A DNA stretch of 64,000 bases from NCBI GenBank assembly GCA_050258755.1, contig JBLMZI010000006.1, positions 402,735 to 466,734 of the forward strand, read 5' to 3'. The notes beneath the pieces are model-generated. The model saw only the letters and a list, made by a program, of their open reading frames with translations, was not told where the DNA came from and did no database searches. Positions 8,272 through 18,531 of the stretch are shown here, in pieces (the first letter of the stretch is position 1; the number at the start of each line of letters is the position of its first letter). The position numbers and the translations under genes are program-made. Source of the DNA: JBLMZI01 sp050258755. GTDB taxonomy: Bacteria > Bacillota > Syntrophomonadia > Syntrophomonadales > DTU052.

Positions 8272-8308
8272 ATCCCGAGTCCTCCCGTCGGGGCACCCCA
8301 ATCAAAGT

Positions 8309-8341
8309 AAAAAACCTGTTCTTCCACCGAACAGGTTTTTT
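8309..8341. terminator. Bidirectional terminator after galU and manB
   Basis: Perfect 13-bp stem AAAAAACCTGTTC / GAACAGGTTTTTT with a 7-nt loop, serving galU (plus) and the polysaccharide operon (minus). Confidence 0.92.
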
Positions 8342-8389
8342 GCATTTTGTCTCGTTTATGATCGCACGGGCCTTAAGCGCTTCCAGCCC

Positions 8390-9772
8390 TTAGAATTCCC
8401 ATTCGAACGGCGCCACGCCGCCGCAATCAACCAGCGATTCCCGCATAATGCCGCAAATCTTCTCCAATCCTGACGCGCTGGCCGCTTCGCAGCGGGCGAC
8501 CAAAACCGGCTGTGTATTGGAGGCTCGAATCAAGCCCCAGCCATCCTCAAACAACACCCTGGCTCCATCCACATCGACAATTCGGTAACGGCTCCGAAAA
8601 TGATCCGCCATGGTTTCAACCACGTCAAACTTTCGGGTGTCGGCGCAAGGCACCCTGGTTTCGGCAGTCGCGTGATAGCGCGGGATCTCCGCGATCAGTT
8701 CCGACAGCCGCAGCCCGCTTAAAGCCAAAAGCCGCAAGAGCCTTCCCGTCGCGTAGAAGGCGTCATCAAATCCGTAGTACTCGTCCGCGAAGAACATATG
8801 CCCGGACATCTCTCCGGTAAATGGGGCCCCAAGTTCCTTCATTTTCGCCTTGATCAGCGAATGTCCCGTTTTATAAAAGGTCGGCTTACCGCCGAGCCGA
8901 ATGATTTCATCAATTAAAGCCTGCGAACACTTCACCTCGACAATCGCCGGGGCGCCAGGATAGCGGTGCAGGATTTCGCGCCAATATAAGGCCATCAGCG
9001 TATCGCCCCATAGAATGCCGCCATTATTGTCAACCACGCCAAGCCGGTCGGCATCCCCGTCATACGCAACCCCGAGATCGCAGCCATGGATCAGCACTGC
9101 CTGCCGCAGCGCGGTCAGATTTTCCGATTTCACCGGATCCGGGTGATGATTGGGAAACGTGGGATCTGATTCGCAGAACAGCGGAACGACTTCACATCCC
9201 CATCCTTTCAGCACCGATCGGGCAAACAGTCCCCCGGTTCCATTGCCACAGTCCACCGCAACCTTAAGGTTTCTTCCCCCGAGGTCAATTTTTTCTTTCA
9301 GCATCGCCAGATACGGAACAACCACGGATTGTGCTTCAACCCTTCCGGTTTCCTCTATATAATCGCCTTTTTCCATCAATGCTCGAAGTGCCTGAATCTG
9401 TTCCCCGTAGATGGTACCTGACCCTAGCGCGATTTTAAAACCATTTTCATCCGGCGGATTATGGCTTCCAGTCACCATCACCCCGGCTCCAAGACCGTAA
9501 TGAACCGGCGCGTAATACAGCATCGGAGTCACTACGGTGCCAAGGCCAATGACCTCGCATCCGGTGGTGATCAGCCCGGCAGTCAATTCCGCCGTAAGGC
9601 GTGGCGAACTGAGCCGGTTATCCGCACCAACCGCCAATTTTCGAATACCGGAGCGCCTGAGCCAGGTTCCCAGCGCCCGTCCGAGATCGTAAGGCACCGG
9701 CGCCGCCAAATCGGTCTCCGCTCGGCCGCGAATGTCGTACTGCCTGAAAATATCAGGATTCATCATTTTCAT
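8390..9772 (-). CDS. manB: Phosphomannomutase/phosphoglucomutase
   Basis: 460 residues; interconverts mannose-6-P and mannose-1-P (and often the glucose forms). It has the phosphoserine loop VMVTGSHNPPDENG, the metal loop YDGDADRLGVV and the sugar-binding loop GEMSGHMFF of the alpha-D-phosphohexomutases. The ATG at 9772 follows AAAGG by 8 nt; the frame continues upstream to 9895 inside the manC-like gene without a ribosome site. It is the last gene of the polysaccharide operon, 13 bp after the guanylyltransferase gene, giving the GDP-mannose route. Confidence 0.92.
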   Translation of the reverse strand: MKMMNPDIFRQYDIRGRAETDLAAPVPYDLGRALGTWLRRSGIRKLAVGADNRLSSPRLTAELTAGLITTGCEVIGLGTVVTPMLYYAPVHYGLGAGVMVTGSHNPPDENGFKIALGSGTIYGEQIQALRALMEKGDYIEETGRVEAQSVVVPYLAMLKEKIDLGGRNLKVAVDCGNGTGGLFARSVLKGWGCEVVPLFCESDPTFPNHHPDPVKSENLTALRQAVLIHGCDLGVAYDGDADRLGVVDNNGGILWGDTLMALYWREILHRYPGAPAIVEVKCSQALIDEIIRLGGKPTFYKTGHSLIKAKMKELGAPFTGEMSGHMFFADEYYGFDDAFYATGRLLRLLALSGLRLSELIAEIPRYHATAETRVPCADTRKFDVVETMADHFRSRYRIVDVDGARVLFEDGWGLIRASNTQPVLVARCEAASASGLEKICGIMRESLVDCGGVAPFEWEF

Positions 9773-9785
9773 CCACTTCACCTTT

Positions 9786-10856
9786 CTATAACAGATGCCC
9801 ATACCCGGCTTCGGCGAGACCGTGCACCAGCTGTTTGATATCTTGAGCCCGGCCTTTATGGCAAACCAACAGACTGTTGCCGTGATCAACCACAATCAGG
9901 TCCTCAACCCCGAGCGTGGCCACCACCCGGTCCTCGGTTTGAATCAGGCTGTTCCGGGTGTCCAGGCACACGCCCCGGCCGCGCAGCACATTCCCGTTTT
10001 CATCCGCATCGGCGTACCGTTCCAAGGCCGTCCAGGATCCCACGTCGTCCCAGCCGAATTCCCCCTGAAAGACCAGCACCTCCCCGGCTTTTTCCATAAT
10101 GCCGTAGTCGATCGAAATCTTCGGCAGATCGGCATAGACCCGCTCCAGAACCCGCTGCTCGTCCGGCCGCCCAATCAATGCTCCGATCGTCTGCAGGCCC
10201 TTATGCAATTCGGGAAGATGCTGCTGAATCAGCCGGCGGATCAGATCTACCCGCCACACGAACATTCCGCTGTTCCATAAGTAATTTCCGGTGTTCAGGA
10301 AAGCGCAGGCCCGCCCCAGATTCGGTTTTTCTTCGAACTGCCTCACCCGGAAAGCGAGCTTTCCATCAAAACTCGCATACGCCTGTCCTTTACAGATATA
10401 GCCGTATCCGGTCTCGGGACGGGTCGGCATGATGCCCAGCGTCACTGAATGCTGTCCGGATGCGGCGGCTTGGGCGGCCGCGCTCATCATTCCGCGGTAC
10501 TGGCAGATATCCGCAATATAATGGTCAGCCGGCAGCACCATCATAATCCCTTCCGGGTCCAGCCGAGCAATGTGTTCCGCCGCCAGGCCAATCGCGGCCG
10601 CGGTATCCCTGCCGACCGGCTCGCAGATGATATTCTGCTCCGGAAGCCCGGGAAGCTGCTGGGCTATCAACGCCTTGAACCCGGCCGCCGCGACGATGAA
10701 TTGATGGTCCGGGCGCACCAGACCGTCCAGCCGTTCAACCGTCCGCTGCAGCATGGTTTGACCGCCGATCAGTGAAAGAAACTGTTTGGGCTTCTCCTTC
10801 CTGGAAAGCGGCCAAAACCTTTCACCTGACCCCCCTGCCAGAATCACTGCATACAT
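9786..10856 (-). CDS. manC: Mannose-1-phosphate guanylyltransferase
   Basis: 356 residues; makes GDP-mannose from mannose-1-P and GTP. N-terminal signature LAGGSGERFWPLSRKEKPKQ, then VLPADHYI and FEEKPN, and YGIMEKA/GWDDVGSW near the C-terminus, all typical. It has no C-terminal isomerase extension, so the isomerase step must come from another gene (the PGI/PMI at 13679). The ATG at 10856 is preferred over GTG 10865 because GAGG lies 8 nt before it. Confidence 0.92.
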   Translation of the reverse strand: MYAVILAGGSGERFWPLSRKEKPKQFLSLIGGQTMLQRTVERLDGLVRPDHQFIVAAAGFKALIAQQLPGLPEQNIICEPVGRDTAAAIGLAAEHIARLDPEGIMMVLPADHYIADICQYRGMMSAAAQAAASGQHSVTLGIMPTRPETGYGYICKGQAYASFDGKLAFRVRQFEEKPNLGRACAFLNTGNYLWNSGMFVWRVDLIRRLIQQHLPELHKGLQTIGALIGRPDEQRVLERVYADLPKISIDYGIMEKAGEVLVFQGEFGWDDVGSWTALERYADADENGNVLRGRGVCLDTRNSLIQTEDRVVATLGVEDLIVVDHGNSLLVCHKGRAQDIKQLVHGLAEAGYGHLL

Positions 10857-10961
10857 TCCAGTCACCTCTTTCGTGTTCTACCCCTTCTCTACCCTTGAAG
10901 CCTTCGAAAAGCCTTTCAAGCACTTGTGCGACGTTTTCAGAGCTTCACCCGCCGCATTCGT

Positions 10962-12575
10962 TTACCGTCTGACGAATGCGGGCAGATCCTCTTCCTGCGA
11001 ATGCGAATACTCCGGCTCCGCGCTGGCCTTGGTCCGAATGTGCCCGACCAGGGCGGCCCGCAGGAACATATATTCATCCAGCTTCAGAACCCGGCAAATC
11101 AACCCAAAAACCGCCGCCCCTGCGACGCCATCCAGGGACAGCCGCACCAGCAGACGCAGGGTTCCAGCCGGCAGGAGCGGCGCCAGCATCGCGTCCAATA
11201 TCCAGGCTGCCGCGCCCGCAGCCAGCGATGCGGCAACCGTTTGCCCGAAAAAGCCGCCCAGGCGATTGTGACGCATGGTATCCACTCTTCGGGTCAAAAC
11301 CGTATAGAGGATGGTCACATTCAGGATGGCAGCGGCAGAATTGGCCAGAGCCAACCCGCCCAGCTGAAACGGCCGAACCAGCATCATGCTGAGCAGCAGA
11401 TTGACCAATACCGAAAAAACCGCGATCTTAACGGGCGTTCCGGTATCCTGCATGGCATAAAAACTGCGGGTCAGGATCGGTTCAAGACAGTGGCCAACCA
11501 GACCGACGGAAAAACAAAGCAGCGCAAACGCCGTTAAAGAAACTGCGTCCTGATCAAACGCGCCCCGCTGGAACAGGAAGGCGATGATCGGCTTGCGCAG
11601 GAAGGCCAGTGCAACACCGCACGGAAGCGCGATCAGGGTCATCAGCTTCAGCGACCGGTCTACGGCTTGGCTGAAAGCCGATTCGCGTCCCTGGGCCGAT
11701 AAATCTGAAAGCATTGGGAATATTGCCGTTCCCAGGGCCAATACGATGATCGCCTGGGGCAGCAAGATTACTTTGGAAGCGTAATTCAGGGCCGAAATAC
11801 TCCCCGCCGGCAATCCCGAGGCAAAGAAGCGATCGATTAACACATAGAATTGCACAATACTGGACCCGACCATCATCGGCAGCATGACCGCAAACGTTTT
11901 TCGCACCCCCGGATTTCGAAGTTCAATCGGCCAATGGAGCCGAAATCCAGCCCGGGATAAAAAGGGAAGCTGCAGCAGCATAGCCCCGGCAAAACCCACC
12001 AGCGTTCCCCATGCGGCCCCCTGGATGCCAAAACGAATCCCACAGAACGTGCCGGCAATCGTCAATAGACTGATCACGGCCGGACCGACCGCCGGGGGTC
12101 CAAAGACCTGGTTTGCGTTCAAAATCCCATAGAAAAGATTGGCGAGACTGAAAAAAACGAGCCCCGGGAGCATGATCCGCAGCAGTTTGGCAGCCAAAAT
12201 GGCTGTGTCCGGCTGAAGCTCCGGCGCGATCAACAAGATGATCCGGCTGGCTGCCGGATACAGCGCCAGCACCAACAGAAACAGCAGCAGCGCAAGTACG
12301 ATCGTGAAGTGGCTGAACATCCGGAACGCTTCCGGTTTTTCACCGCGTGCCGCATAATCCGCAAAGATCGGTACCGCAGTCACGCTCAGTGCGGCGCCGA
12401 CCACGGCGAAGACGACCATCGGCAGGGTCAGCGCGACCACATACGCGTCAACCGTCGCGTTGGCGCCAAACACATACGCCAGGACCATCTCCCTGATAAA
12501 ACCCAGAACCTTGGCGACAACCGCCAGAGCTGCCAGGAACACCGTTGCTTTGGCTACCGTTGTGTAGTCAGACAT
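10962..12575 (-). CDS. murJ: MurJ/MVF-family lipid-linked oligosaccharide flippase
   Basis: 537 residues with about 14 predicted membrane segments, of the MVF branch of the MOP flippases. The N-terminus carries VLGFIREMVLAYVFGA, and NLFYGILNANQVFGPPAVGP lies in the middle, as in MurJ. In the cell it moves lipid II across the membrane; inside a polysaccharide operon it may instead do the Wzx job for the repeat unit, and no other Wzx is seen. The start at 12575 overlaps the end of galE by 22 nt, implying coupled translation. Confidence 0.88.
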   Translation of the reverse strand: MSDYTTVAKATVFLAALAVVAKVLGFIREMVLAYVFGANATVDAYVVALTLPMVVFAVVGAALSVTAVPIFADYAARGEKPEAFRMFSHFTIVLALLLFLLVLALYPAASRIILLIAPELQPDTAILAAKLLRIMLPGLVFFSLANLFYGILNANQVFGPPAVGPAVISLLTIAGTFCGIRFGIQGAAWGTLVGFAGAMLLQLPFLSRAGFRLHWPIELRNPGVRKTFAVMLPMMVGSSIVQFYVLIDRFFASGLPAGSISALNYASKVILLPQAIIVLALGTAIFPMLSDLSAQGRESAFSQAVDRSLKLMTLIALPCGVALAFLRKPIIAFLFQRGAFDQDAVSLTAFALLCFSVGLVGHCLEPILTRSFYAMQDTGTPVKIAVFSVLVNLLLSMMLVRPFQLGGLALANSAAAILNVTILYTVLTRRVDTMRHNRLGGFFGQTVAASLAAGAAAWILDAMLAPLLPAGTLRLLVRLSLDGVAGAAVFGLICRVLKLDEYMFLRAALVGHIRTKASAEPEYSHSQEEDLPAFVRR

Positions 12576-13639
12576 ATTGGTACTCCCACATAACCATCCT
12601 TGAAATCCGTTCTATGAACCGATGGCGAACCACCCGGGGCCGCCACCGCTGCGTATCCATTTGGATGCCGGCAGTCCCACTGCCACGCGGTTTTAATCAT
12701 GACCGCCAGGCTGTCATAGGCCGGCTTCCAATCCAATATTTCGCGGGCCAACTCGGCCGAAGCCACCAGCACGGCCGGATCGCCTGACCGGCGTTCCCCG
12801 ATGATTGACGGAACCGGACAGCCAGTAACCTGCTGCACAGCCGAAATGACTTCCTGAACGGAAAACCCCCTGCCGCTTCCGAGGTTCAGCACTGCGGTCG
12901 GCTGCCCGTTGCGCAGCACTTTCAAGGCCTGAACATGGGCCACCGCGAGATCTGTCACATGGACATAATCCCTGATACAAGTGCCATCCGGTGTGGGATA
13001 ATCGCTGCCATAAACCGTAATGCTGCCACGTTTCCCGGCCGCAGCCTCCAGCACCAGCGGGATCAAATGTGTTTCGGGCGTGTGGTCCTCACCCAGCAGC
13101 CCATCCGGGTCCGCCCCGGCGGCATTGAAATAGCGGAGGCTAATGCTTCGAAACCCGTACGCACTTCCATACCAGCGCAAGGCTTCTTCAAAGGCGAGCT
13201 TGGTCGCGCCATAGGCATTCCCCGGATTCGGGCGGCACCGCTCAGTGATCGGCACCTGATCAGGTTCTCCATAGACAGCGGCGCTTGATGAAAAGATAAA
13301 CGCCTGAATGCCATTTTCCCTGGCGGCTTCAAGTAAAGCGATGCCTTTGACGACATTGTTTTCGTAGTACTTGCTTGGATGAATCATTGATTCGCCAACC
13401 AGGCTGTCCGCCGCAAAATGAATCACCGCATCAAATGAAGCATTGCGGAAGACGTTTTCCAGAAGCCATCGGTCGCCGGTATCGCCCCAAATATATTCAG
13501 CCCCGGGCAGCAGCCGGGCAATTTCGGCATGACCGCGCGAAAGGTTATCGAGCACGATGACGTGCTCTCCCTTTTCGAGCAGCGCTTTCACGGTATGACT
13601 GCCTATGTATCCGGTTCCGCCGGTCACTAAAACGCTCAT
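12554..13639 (-). CDS. galE: UDP-glucose 4-epimerase
   Basis: 361 residues; NAD-dependent epimerase giving UDP-galactose (or UDP-GalNAc). N-terminal VTGGTGYIGSHTVKALLEKG, the catalytic Ser region SSSAAVYGEP and YGATK (Tyr and Lys of the YxxxK motif), plus YFNAAGADPDG, are all GalE. The C-terminal ~25 residues are a little longer than usual and overlap the start of the flippase gene. It uses the product of galU. Confidence 0.93.
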   Translation of the reverse strand: MSVLVTGGTGYIGSHTVKALLEKGEHVIVLDNLSRGHAEIARLLPGAEYIWGDTGDRWLLENVFRNASFDAVIHFAADSLVGESMIHPSKYYENNVVKGIALLEAARENGIQAFIFSSSAAVYGEPDQVPITERCRPNPGNAYGATKLAFEEALRWYGSAYGFRSISLRYFNAAGADPDGLLGEDHTPETHLIPLVLEAAAGKRGSITVYGSDYPTPDGTCIRDYVHVTDLAVAHVQALKVLRNGQPTAVLNLGSGRGFSVQEVISAVQQVTGCPVPSIIGERRSGDPAVLVASAELAREILDWKPAYDSLAVMIKTAWQWDCRHPNGYAAVAAPGGSPSVHRTDFKDGYVGVPICLTTQR

Positions 13640-13678
13640 GATTCCTCCCCCATGCGCTGTCTTCAGCCTACTGAACGA

Positions 13679-14761
13679 TTAACGGGCAGCCGAGACCACG
13701 AGCAGCCGGTCCCGGGCTTCATCCCCGTCCAATTGCGCCTTTAATCGTTCGATGGCCTCAACCGGTTCCGGCTCAACCCCGTAGAGACAGGCCAGGTAAT
13801 AACTGACGAAATCCCCCAGATAACACAGGCTGTACAGTCTTGCCATTCTCGATTTTCCGCTGGCCTGCACCTGGCAGACTGACTTGACCCGATGGCCGAT
13901 AATATCGAGTGTTGCTTTAATCCTTTTTTTAATTTGTTCGCTTTCGGTCCCGTCTTCCAGGACCACTATCGTCATTTGCTCCAAAACGGTATCGGGTTTC
14001 ACAAAGCCTGCAATTTCGTTGTGGTCCAATTCCGGGAAGCAGTTATGATAAGCTGGCGCCTTTCCGTTTTCGTTAATCTGCCCTTTCCATCGCATACCGG
14101 CCACTTCGGCGGCGATGCCGCTGCTCCAGATCACCGGCAAATTCCCCTGTAAAGCCCGTGCAATTTGGAATGCCCGGTTGTGAAACAGGTCGAAAGACGG
14201 GATCAATTCCTCCCGCATCTCGCGCAAAATCCCCACAGTCTCGGCCAGGTCCGTCCGCATGCCGCAAAGAAATCCCATATCATCAAGGATGCAGGCAATG
14301 GCCGAGAGTAAAAACCCATTCGCAGCTCTTGGCGGCAGCCCCCCTGGAACCAGAAAACAAGGAACGCCGTTTCGGTGGCAAAACGCGTGCAGCTTCCCGC
14401 CGGTTGTAACCGCGGCGACCCGCGCGCCGCGCTTTACGGCCGTCGTGTACGCGGTAAGCGTTTCTTCCGTATTTCCTGAATAACTCACTGCAATCACCAG
14501 GGTGTTACGGTCCACATAAGCCGGAATCCGGTAATCGCGAACCACCATCACCGGAACCGGGCACGATTCCATGGCACAGCACCGGATCATCTCCCCGCCG
14601 ATCGCGGAACCCCCCATGCCGATAATCAGGACTTTGTCGATCTGACGGTCCGGATCGTGCACCGCCGCATAGGATTGTTTCAGCCCGTACTCAATCTGGT
14701 CCGGCAGTGAATAGATGTATCGAACCATCCCCGAATTCTTTCCCCATTCCGCCATTTCCAT
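13679..14761 (-). CDS. Bifunctional phosphoglucose/phosphomannose isomerase
   Basis: 360 residues of the SIS-domain PGI/PMI family, which links fructose-6-P to both glucose-6-P and mannose-6-P. It shows VLIIGMGGSAIGGEM and VIAVSYSGNTEETLTAY in the first SIS domain and PELDHNEIAGF in the second. The ATG at 14761 follows AAGGAGAT; the frame extends to 15082 over the glycosyltransferase gene with no ribosome site. It supplies mannose-6-P for ManB and ManC. Confidence 0.9.
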   Translation of the reverse strand: MEMAEWGKNSGMVRYIYSLPDQIEYGLKQSYAAVHDPDRQIDKVLIIGMGGSAIGGEMIRCCAMESCPVPVMVVRDYRIPAYVDRNTLVIAVSYSGNTEETLTAYTTAVKRGARVAAVTTGGKLHAFCHRNGVPCFLVPGGLPPRAANGFLLSAIACILDDMGFLCGMRTDLAETVGILREMREELIPSFDLFHNRAFQIARALQGNLPVIWSSGIAAEVAGMRWKGQINENGKAPAYHNCFPELDHNEIAGFVKPDTVLEQMTIVVLEDGTESEQIKKRIKATLDIIGHRVKSVCQVQASGKSRMARLYSLCYLGDFVSYYLACLYGVEPEPVEAIERLKAQLDGDEARDRLLVVSAAR

Positions 14762-14787
14762 GTTTCTAATCTCCTTACGTTCTGCTT

Positions 14788-15945
14788 TTATTCGCCGCTG
14801 GCGATTCGCCCGCGGTTTTGAAACGCCTGCCATTTGTCCTGCACAAAACCGTCGATTTCGCGTCTGAACCGGTCCCGGCTGAATCGTTCGGCGTTCTGCC
14901 GCAGTATTTCGGGTTGGAAACGTCCTTCCCACCGTACAAACTGTTCCACCGCCTGAACCAGGTGTTCCATCGTTTGTTCCGGAAACAAGATGCCGGTTGC
15001 CCGATCCCAATGATGGCCGTCCGCCGGGATCACGGTTTCTCGCACACCGCCCTTTCCGAAAGCAATCACCGGAGTCCCGCAAGCCTGCGCTTCGACCGGC
15101 ACAATCCCGAAATCCTCGTCAGCCGCGAAGATGAGCGCCCGAGCGTTCGCCAGCAGCGTATTGACGGCATTGTTGTCTTGATAACCAAGGAACTCGATAT
15201 TTTTGCCGCCCAGGCTTCTGCACCAATTCAACTGGGGCCCGTCTCCAACCACCTTCAGCGGAAGACCAAGCCGGTTAAACGCCTGGACCACCATATCCGC
15301 TTTTTTATAGGGCACGATTCTTGACAGGAACAAAAAATATTCCTCTTTTCGGCTTTGGACTTGAAAGCGAGCCGTATCGACCGGCGGGTGAATGACAACC
15401 GCAGGCCGCCGGTAAGTTCGCCAGATCCGCTCCGCGGTATAATTCGAATTGGCGATAAAATGGTCCACCCGGTTAGCCGTCTGGATATCCCAGATTCTGA
15501 GGTAATGCAAAGCCGCACGTGCCAGCACCGACTTTACCCCGCTGGTCAGGTTGTGCTCCGCCAGATACCGGTTGGTGAGGTCCCAGGCATAGCGCACCGG
15601 CGTGTGGCAGTAACAGATATGCAGCTGGTCCGCGCGGGTGAGCACGCCTTTGGCGGCGCAATGACTGCCGGACAATATCACATCATAATCAGAGACATCC
15701 AACTGCTCGACTGCCAACGGAAAAAACGGCAGAAAACTGCGGTATCGCTGGTCCGCTTTCCGAATTCGCTGGATCCGGGATGCAATAATTTGATTTGGAT
15801 CAAACCCCATTTTTTCGGCGCTTTTCGCCTCGTAAACCAGCGTGTACAGCGGTGCTTCGGGCCAGATCTCGTGAAACACCTGAAGGCAGCTTTCCGCCCC
15901 CCCCAGACTCACCAGCCAGTCATGAATCAGCGCGATATTCATCAT
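14788..15945 (-). CDS. Glycosyltransferase family 4
   Basis: 385 residues with two Rossmann-like halves of the GT-B fold. N-terminus IALIHDWLVSLGGAESCL is typical of WbaZ-like mannosyltransferases; the C-terminal donor-binding motif is EDFGIVPVEAQACGTPVIAF. Given the GDP-mannose genes downstream a mannosyl transfer is plausible but not shown. GGGGAG precedes the start, and only 2 bp separate it from the preceding gene, so the two are coupled. Confidence 0.88.
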   Translation of the reverse strand: MMNIALIHDWLVSLGGAESCLQVFHEIWPEAPLYTLVYEAKSAEKMGFDPNQIIASRIQRIRKADQRYRSFLPFFPLAVEQLDVSDYDVILSGSHCAAKGVLTRADQLHICYCHTPVRYAWDLTNRYLAEHNLTSGVKSVLARAALHYLRIWDIQTANRVDHFIANSNYTAERIWRTYRRPAVVIHPPVDTARFQVQSRKEEYFLFLSRIVPYKKADMVVQAFNRLGLPLKVVGDGPQLNWCRSLGGKNIEFLGYQDNNAVNTLLANARALIFAADEDFGIVPVEAQACGTPVIAFGKGGVRETVIPADGHHWDRATGILFPEQTMEHLVQAVEQFVRWEGRFQPEILRQNAERFSRDRFRREIDGFVQDKWQAFQNRGRIASGE

Positions 15946-15947
15946 TT

Positions 15948-17129
15948 TTACTCCCCACTGTTTCTGTGTGAAAACCTGGCGGCGTCCTGAGGGCCAGCCG
16001 GCTTCTCTGTTGCGCCGGAAACCGATTGATGGATCCGGCAGAGGCGTTTGGTCTCAGCCAGGAATCGGTCGGCGGCAGAATACCAGGTGTACCGGGAAAC
16101 CCGCTGCAACCCCGCAAGGCGGAGCCTTTTGCGAAGCATCTCGTCACCCGCCATTCTGAACAAGGCTTCGGCAATTTCCCGGGTCTTATGCGGATCGAAG
16201 AAGAATCCGGCCGATCCGACCACTTCCGGGATCGAAGCCGTGTTGGACACCGCCACCGGCGTTCCGCAGGCCATGGCTTCCAGCGGCGGAATGCCAAATC
16301 CCTCGTAAAACGAAGGGAAAATAAAGAACAAAGCTCCGGCATACAACGCTGGCAGATCCTCATCTTCCACGTGGCCCAGCGTCAAAACCCCTTTGGGTGT
16401 CAGCATTTCGCCGGAGTTTTCAGCAAACGGGCCGCCGGCCGCGCCGGCCAGGACCAGCTGAACCTCTGAAGGCCAACCGGGATCAGTAAAGACGGCATTC
16501 CAGGCCTTCAGGAGTCCCGCGCGGTTTTTATTCGGGTTTCTTGATGAAACCGAGAGCGCATAACGGTCTGGAAGCCCAAGCTTCTCCCGTACCTTTTGGA
16601 TGTTTTCCGGCTTTACCGGGTAAAACTGCGCGTCAACGCCAGCGGGCACGATAGCCACAGACGATTTCGGAATCCTTAATACCGCCGCAATTTCGGTCCG
16701 AGAAAACGCACTCGGGGTTGTGATTCCCCAAACCCTTCGCACCAACAGCGGAATCAACAACCGGTACCAGATCCTGAAAGACCGGCTGTACCCCGCCGGG
16801 TGGCGCCAAACCGAAACATCGTGCAGCGTCACAATCTGACTTCGCACCCATAGCGGGCCGGTATTCGCCGGGGACCAAAGCACTTCGGCCCCCGAGCGCC
16901 TGAACATGCCGGGAAGGACCAACTGCTCCCACCGGTGCCCATCAAGCGTATTTGTGCTTCGATAGATTCGGCATCCATGAAAGTCCGGCCGGCTCAGGCT
17001 GCCCGGAGCCAGCAGGATCACGTTTTCCGGCCCCAACTCTTCAATCAGTTCGGTTGTGATTCCCATCGCGTACCGCTGCACACCCGTAACCGGCTGGGTA
17101 AGAAACCTTGCATTAACCGCAATTTTCAT
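15948..17129 (-). CDS. Glycosyltransferase family 4
   Basis: 393 residues, GT-B fold. It begins KIAVNARFLTQPVTGVQRYA and carries the C-terminal E-x7-E motif in FYEGFGIPPLEAMACGTPVA, both standard for GT4 mannosyl- or rhamnosyltransferases. ATG 17129 is taken rather than TTG 17132. The ribosome site is weak (AAGGA, 13 nt away). Donor and acceptor are unknown. Confidence 0.88.
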   Translation of the reverse strand: MKIAVNARFLTQPVTGVQRYAMGITTELIEELGPENVILLAPGSLSRPDFHGCRIYRSTNTLDGHRWEQLVLPGMFRRSGAEVLWSPANTGPLWVRSQIVTLHDVSVWRHPAGYSRSFRIWYRLLIPLLVRRVWGITTPSAFSRTEIAAVLRIPKSSVAIVPAGVDAQFYPVKPENIQKVREKLGLPDRYALSVSSRNPNKNRAGLLKAWNAVFTDPGWPSEVQLVLAGAAGGPFAENSGEMLTPKGVLTLGHVEDEDLPALYAGALFFIFPSFYEGFGIPPLEAMACGTPVAVSNTASIPEVVGSAGFFFDPHKTREIAEALFRMAGDEMLRKRLRLAGLQRVSRYTWYSAADRFLAETKRLCRIHQSVSGATEKPAGPQDAARFSHRNSGE

Positions 17130-17187
17130 CAACTTTCAGCCATCCTTATACTTGGAAATCGGGCGATTTAAAAGGCTCCGGGCCTCA

Positions 17188-18531
17188 TCACCCCGCCGGA
17201 ATCATACCGGTTTTTAGCGATTCTCCGGTTTGAACTCGTTTTTTCGCCGGGATCGACAGGGCGATAAAAGCCCACAGCAGAAAACCGCCGTAGAGAATCC
17301 ACCAGAAATGAACCCAGTATTCCGACCGCCCCCACACAAACATCCAGGCGCAGCCGATCAGACCATAGCCCGGAAACACCCGTGACAGGCTATAAATGAT
17401 CAGCATCAGACTGACGGTCAATAACGCAAAAACGGGAATACAGAAATCCCGGCTGTAATAATAGGCCTCAGCCACGGGAAAAGCGCCATAGCTGACATCT
17501 GACAGCGCGGCCGCGGAAAACGCCGCACCGACCTCTTCAACCGGCGTCATGCGCAGGAAGGCCGGGACCAGCATCTGGCTGGCGCTCAAAAACGTGCGGT
17601 CAATCGTGAAGGGGAACTGAACCGCGGAAAACAGAATGTATTGTGGAAGAATCACTTCATGGAACGTTTCCGCCAATCCCGGCTTGGCTGCGGCCCCGGC
17701 ATCCCCGGCAACCTGGTTATCCCGGATAATCGGAAACAGAAACATCACCAAAATCACCAGATAAATCGGCAGCTTGTTCCAACCGAGCCGAAGGTAGATC
17801 ATGATGCCAATTATCAGGATCACCATCAGTTCTTTCCGGGCGCCAACCAGCGAAAACGGAATCCAATACAGCAGCAGCGCAGGGATCAGCAGCCAAAGGG
17901 TTTCCCGTCGTTTCGGGCAAACCATTGCCCGGACCGCGATCACGATTGTTAAAGAAATTGCGATGAGCTGGTAGTTATGCGCTCTGGTCGCCCAAATCAT
18001 GGCCGCGTATTCCCGCCGGGATCCGGACAGGATGTTCTCCCAGCCGATCGACTGGCACTGATAGAGATTAATCAACCCGAACATCGCCATCAACCCACCC
18101 AGGACCAGCACGTTGGACAGGGTCATTTCCCGAACCGCGATTAAAAACGCGTCTACGCAGCCTTTCAACCAGCTGCCCCAGCGAATCGGCACCAGCATCA
18201 GCAGCAGGCCGGTCAGGAAAATTCCCTTTATCGTCATTTCAGTGGACTGGTAAATGGTATCTGCAAAAGGAAACGGCGGGTAGAGCAAATTGAAGTACTC
18301 AAAAGCGATATAGGCAGATGTGCCGTATGCCGTCAGGACCAGCAGGAGCAAAGTAATGATCCGGCACTCTTTCCAGACTGCGAGGTTAACCAGCCCGATG
18401 GCGTACAAAAGGCCGGTTCCGAGATTAAGATAAACCGCGGGATCAGGAAACAGCGGCTCCGCGGCCAAGTACATTGCGACCATCAAGGCTTCTACGAGGC
18501 CGAATACGATTTGTTGAGACAGCTTTTCCAT
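17188..18531 (-). CDS. Polytopic membrane protein, probable Wzy-type polysaccharide polymerase
   Basis: About 447 residues with roughly 10-12 hydrophobic segments and a large hydrophilic loop in the C-terminal third, the usual look of O-antigen/EPS polymerases. No residue-level motif proves it. The ATG at 18531 follows AAGGGAG and overlaps the preceding glycosyltransferase gene by 40 nt. Position between Wzz/kinase genes and glycosyltransferases supports polymerase; an O-antigen-ligase-like function is the alternative. Confidence 0.65.
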   Translation of the reverse strand: MEKLSQQIVFGLVEALMVAMYLAAEPLFPDPAVYLNLGTGLLYAIGLVNLAVWKECRIITLLLLVLTAYGTSAYIAFEYFNLLYPPFPFADTIYQSTEMTIKGIFLTGLLLMLVPIRWGSWLKGCVDAFLIAVREMTLSNVLVLGGLMAMFGLINLYQCQSIGWENILSGSRREYAAMIWATRAHNYQLIAISLTIVIAVRAMVCPKRRETLWLLIPALLLYWIPFSLVGARKELMVILIIGIMIYLRLGWNKLPIYLVILVMFLFPIIRDNQVAGDAGAAAKPGLAETFHEVILPQYILFSAVQFPFTIDRTFLSASQMLVPAFLRMTPVEEVGAAFSAAALSDVSYGAFPVAEAYYYSRDFCIPVFALLTVSLMLIIYSLSRVFPGYGLIGCAWMFVWGRSEYWVHFWWILYGGFLLWAFIALSIPAKKRVQTGESLKTGMIPAG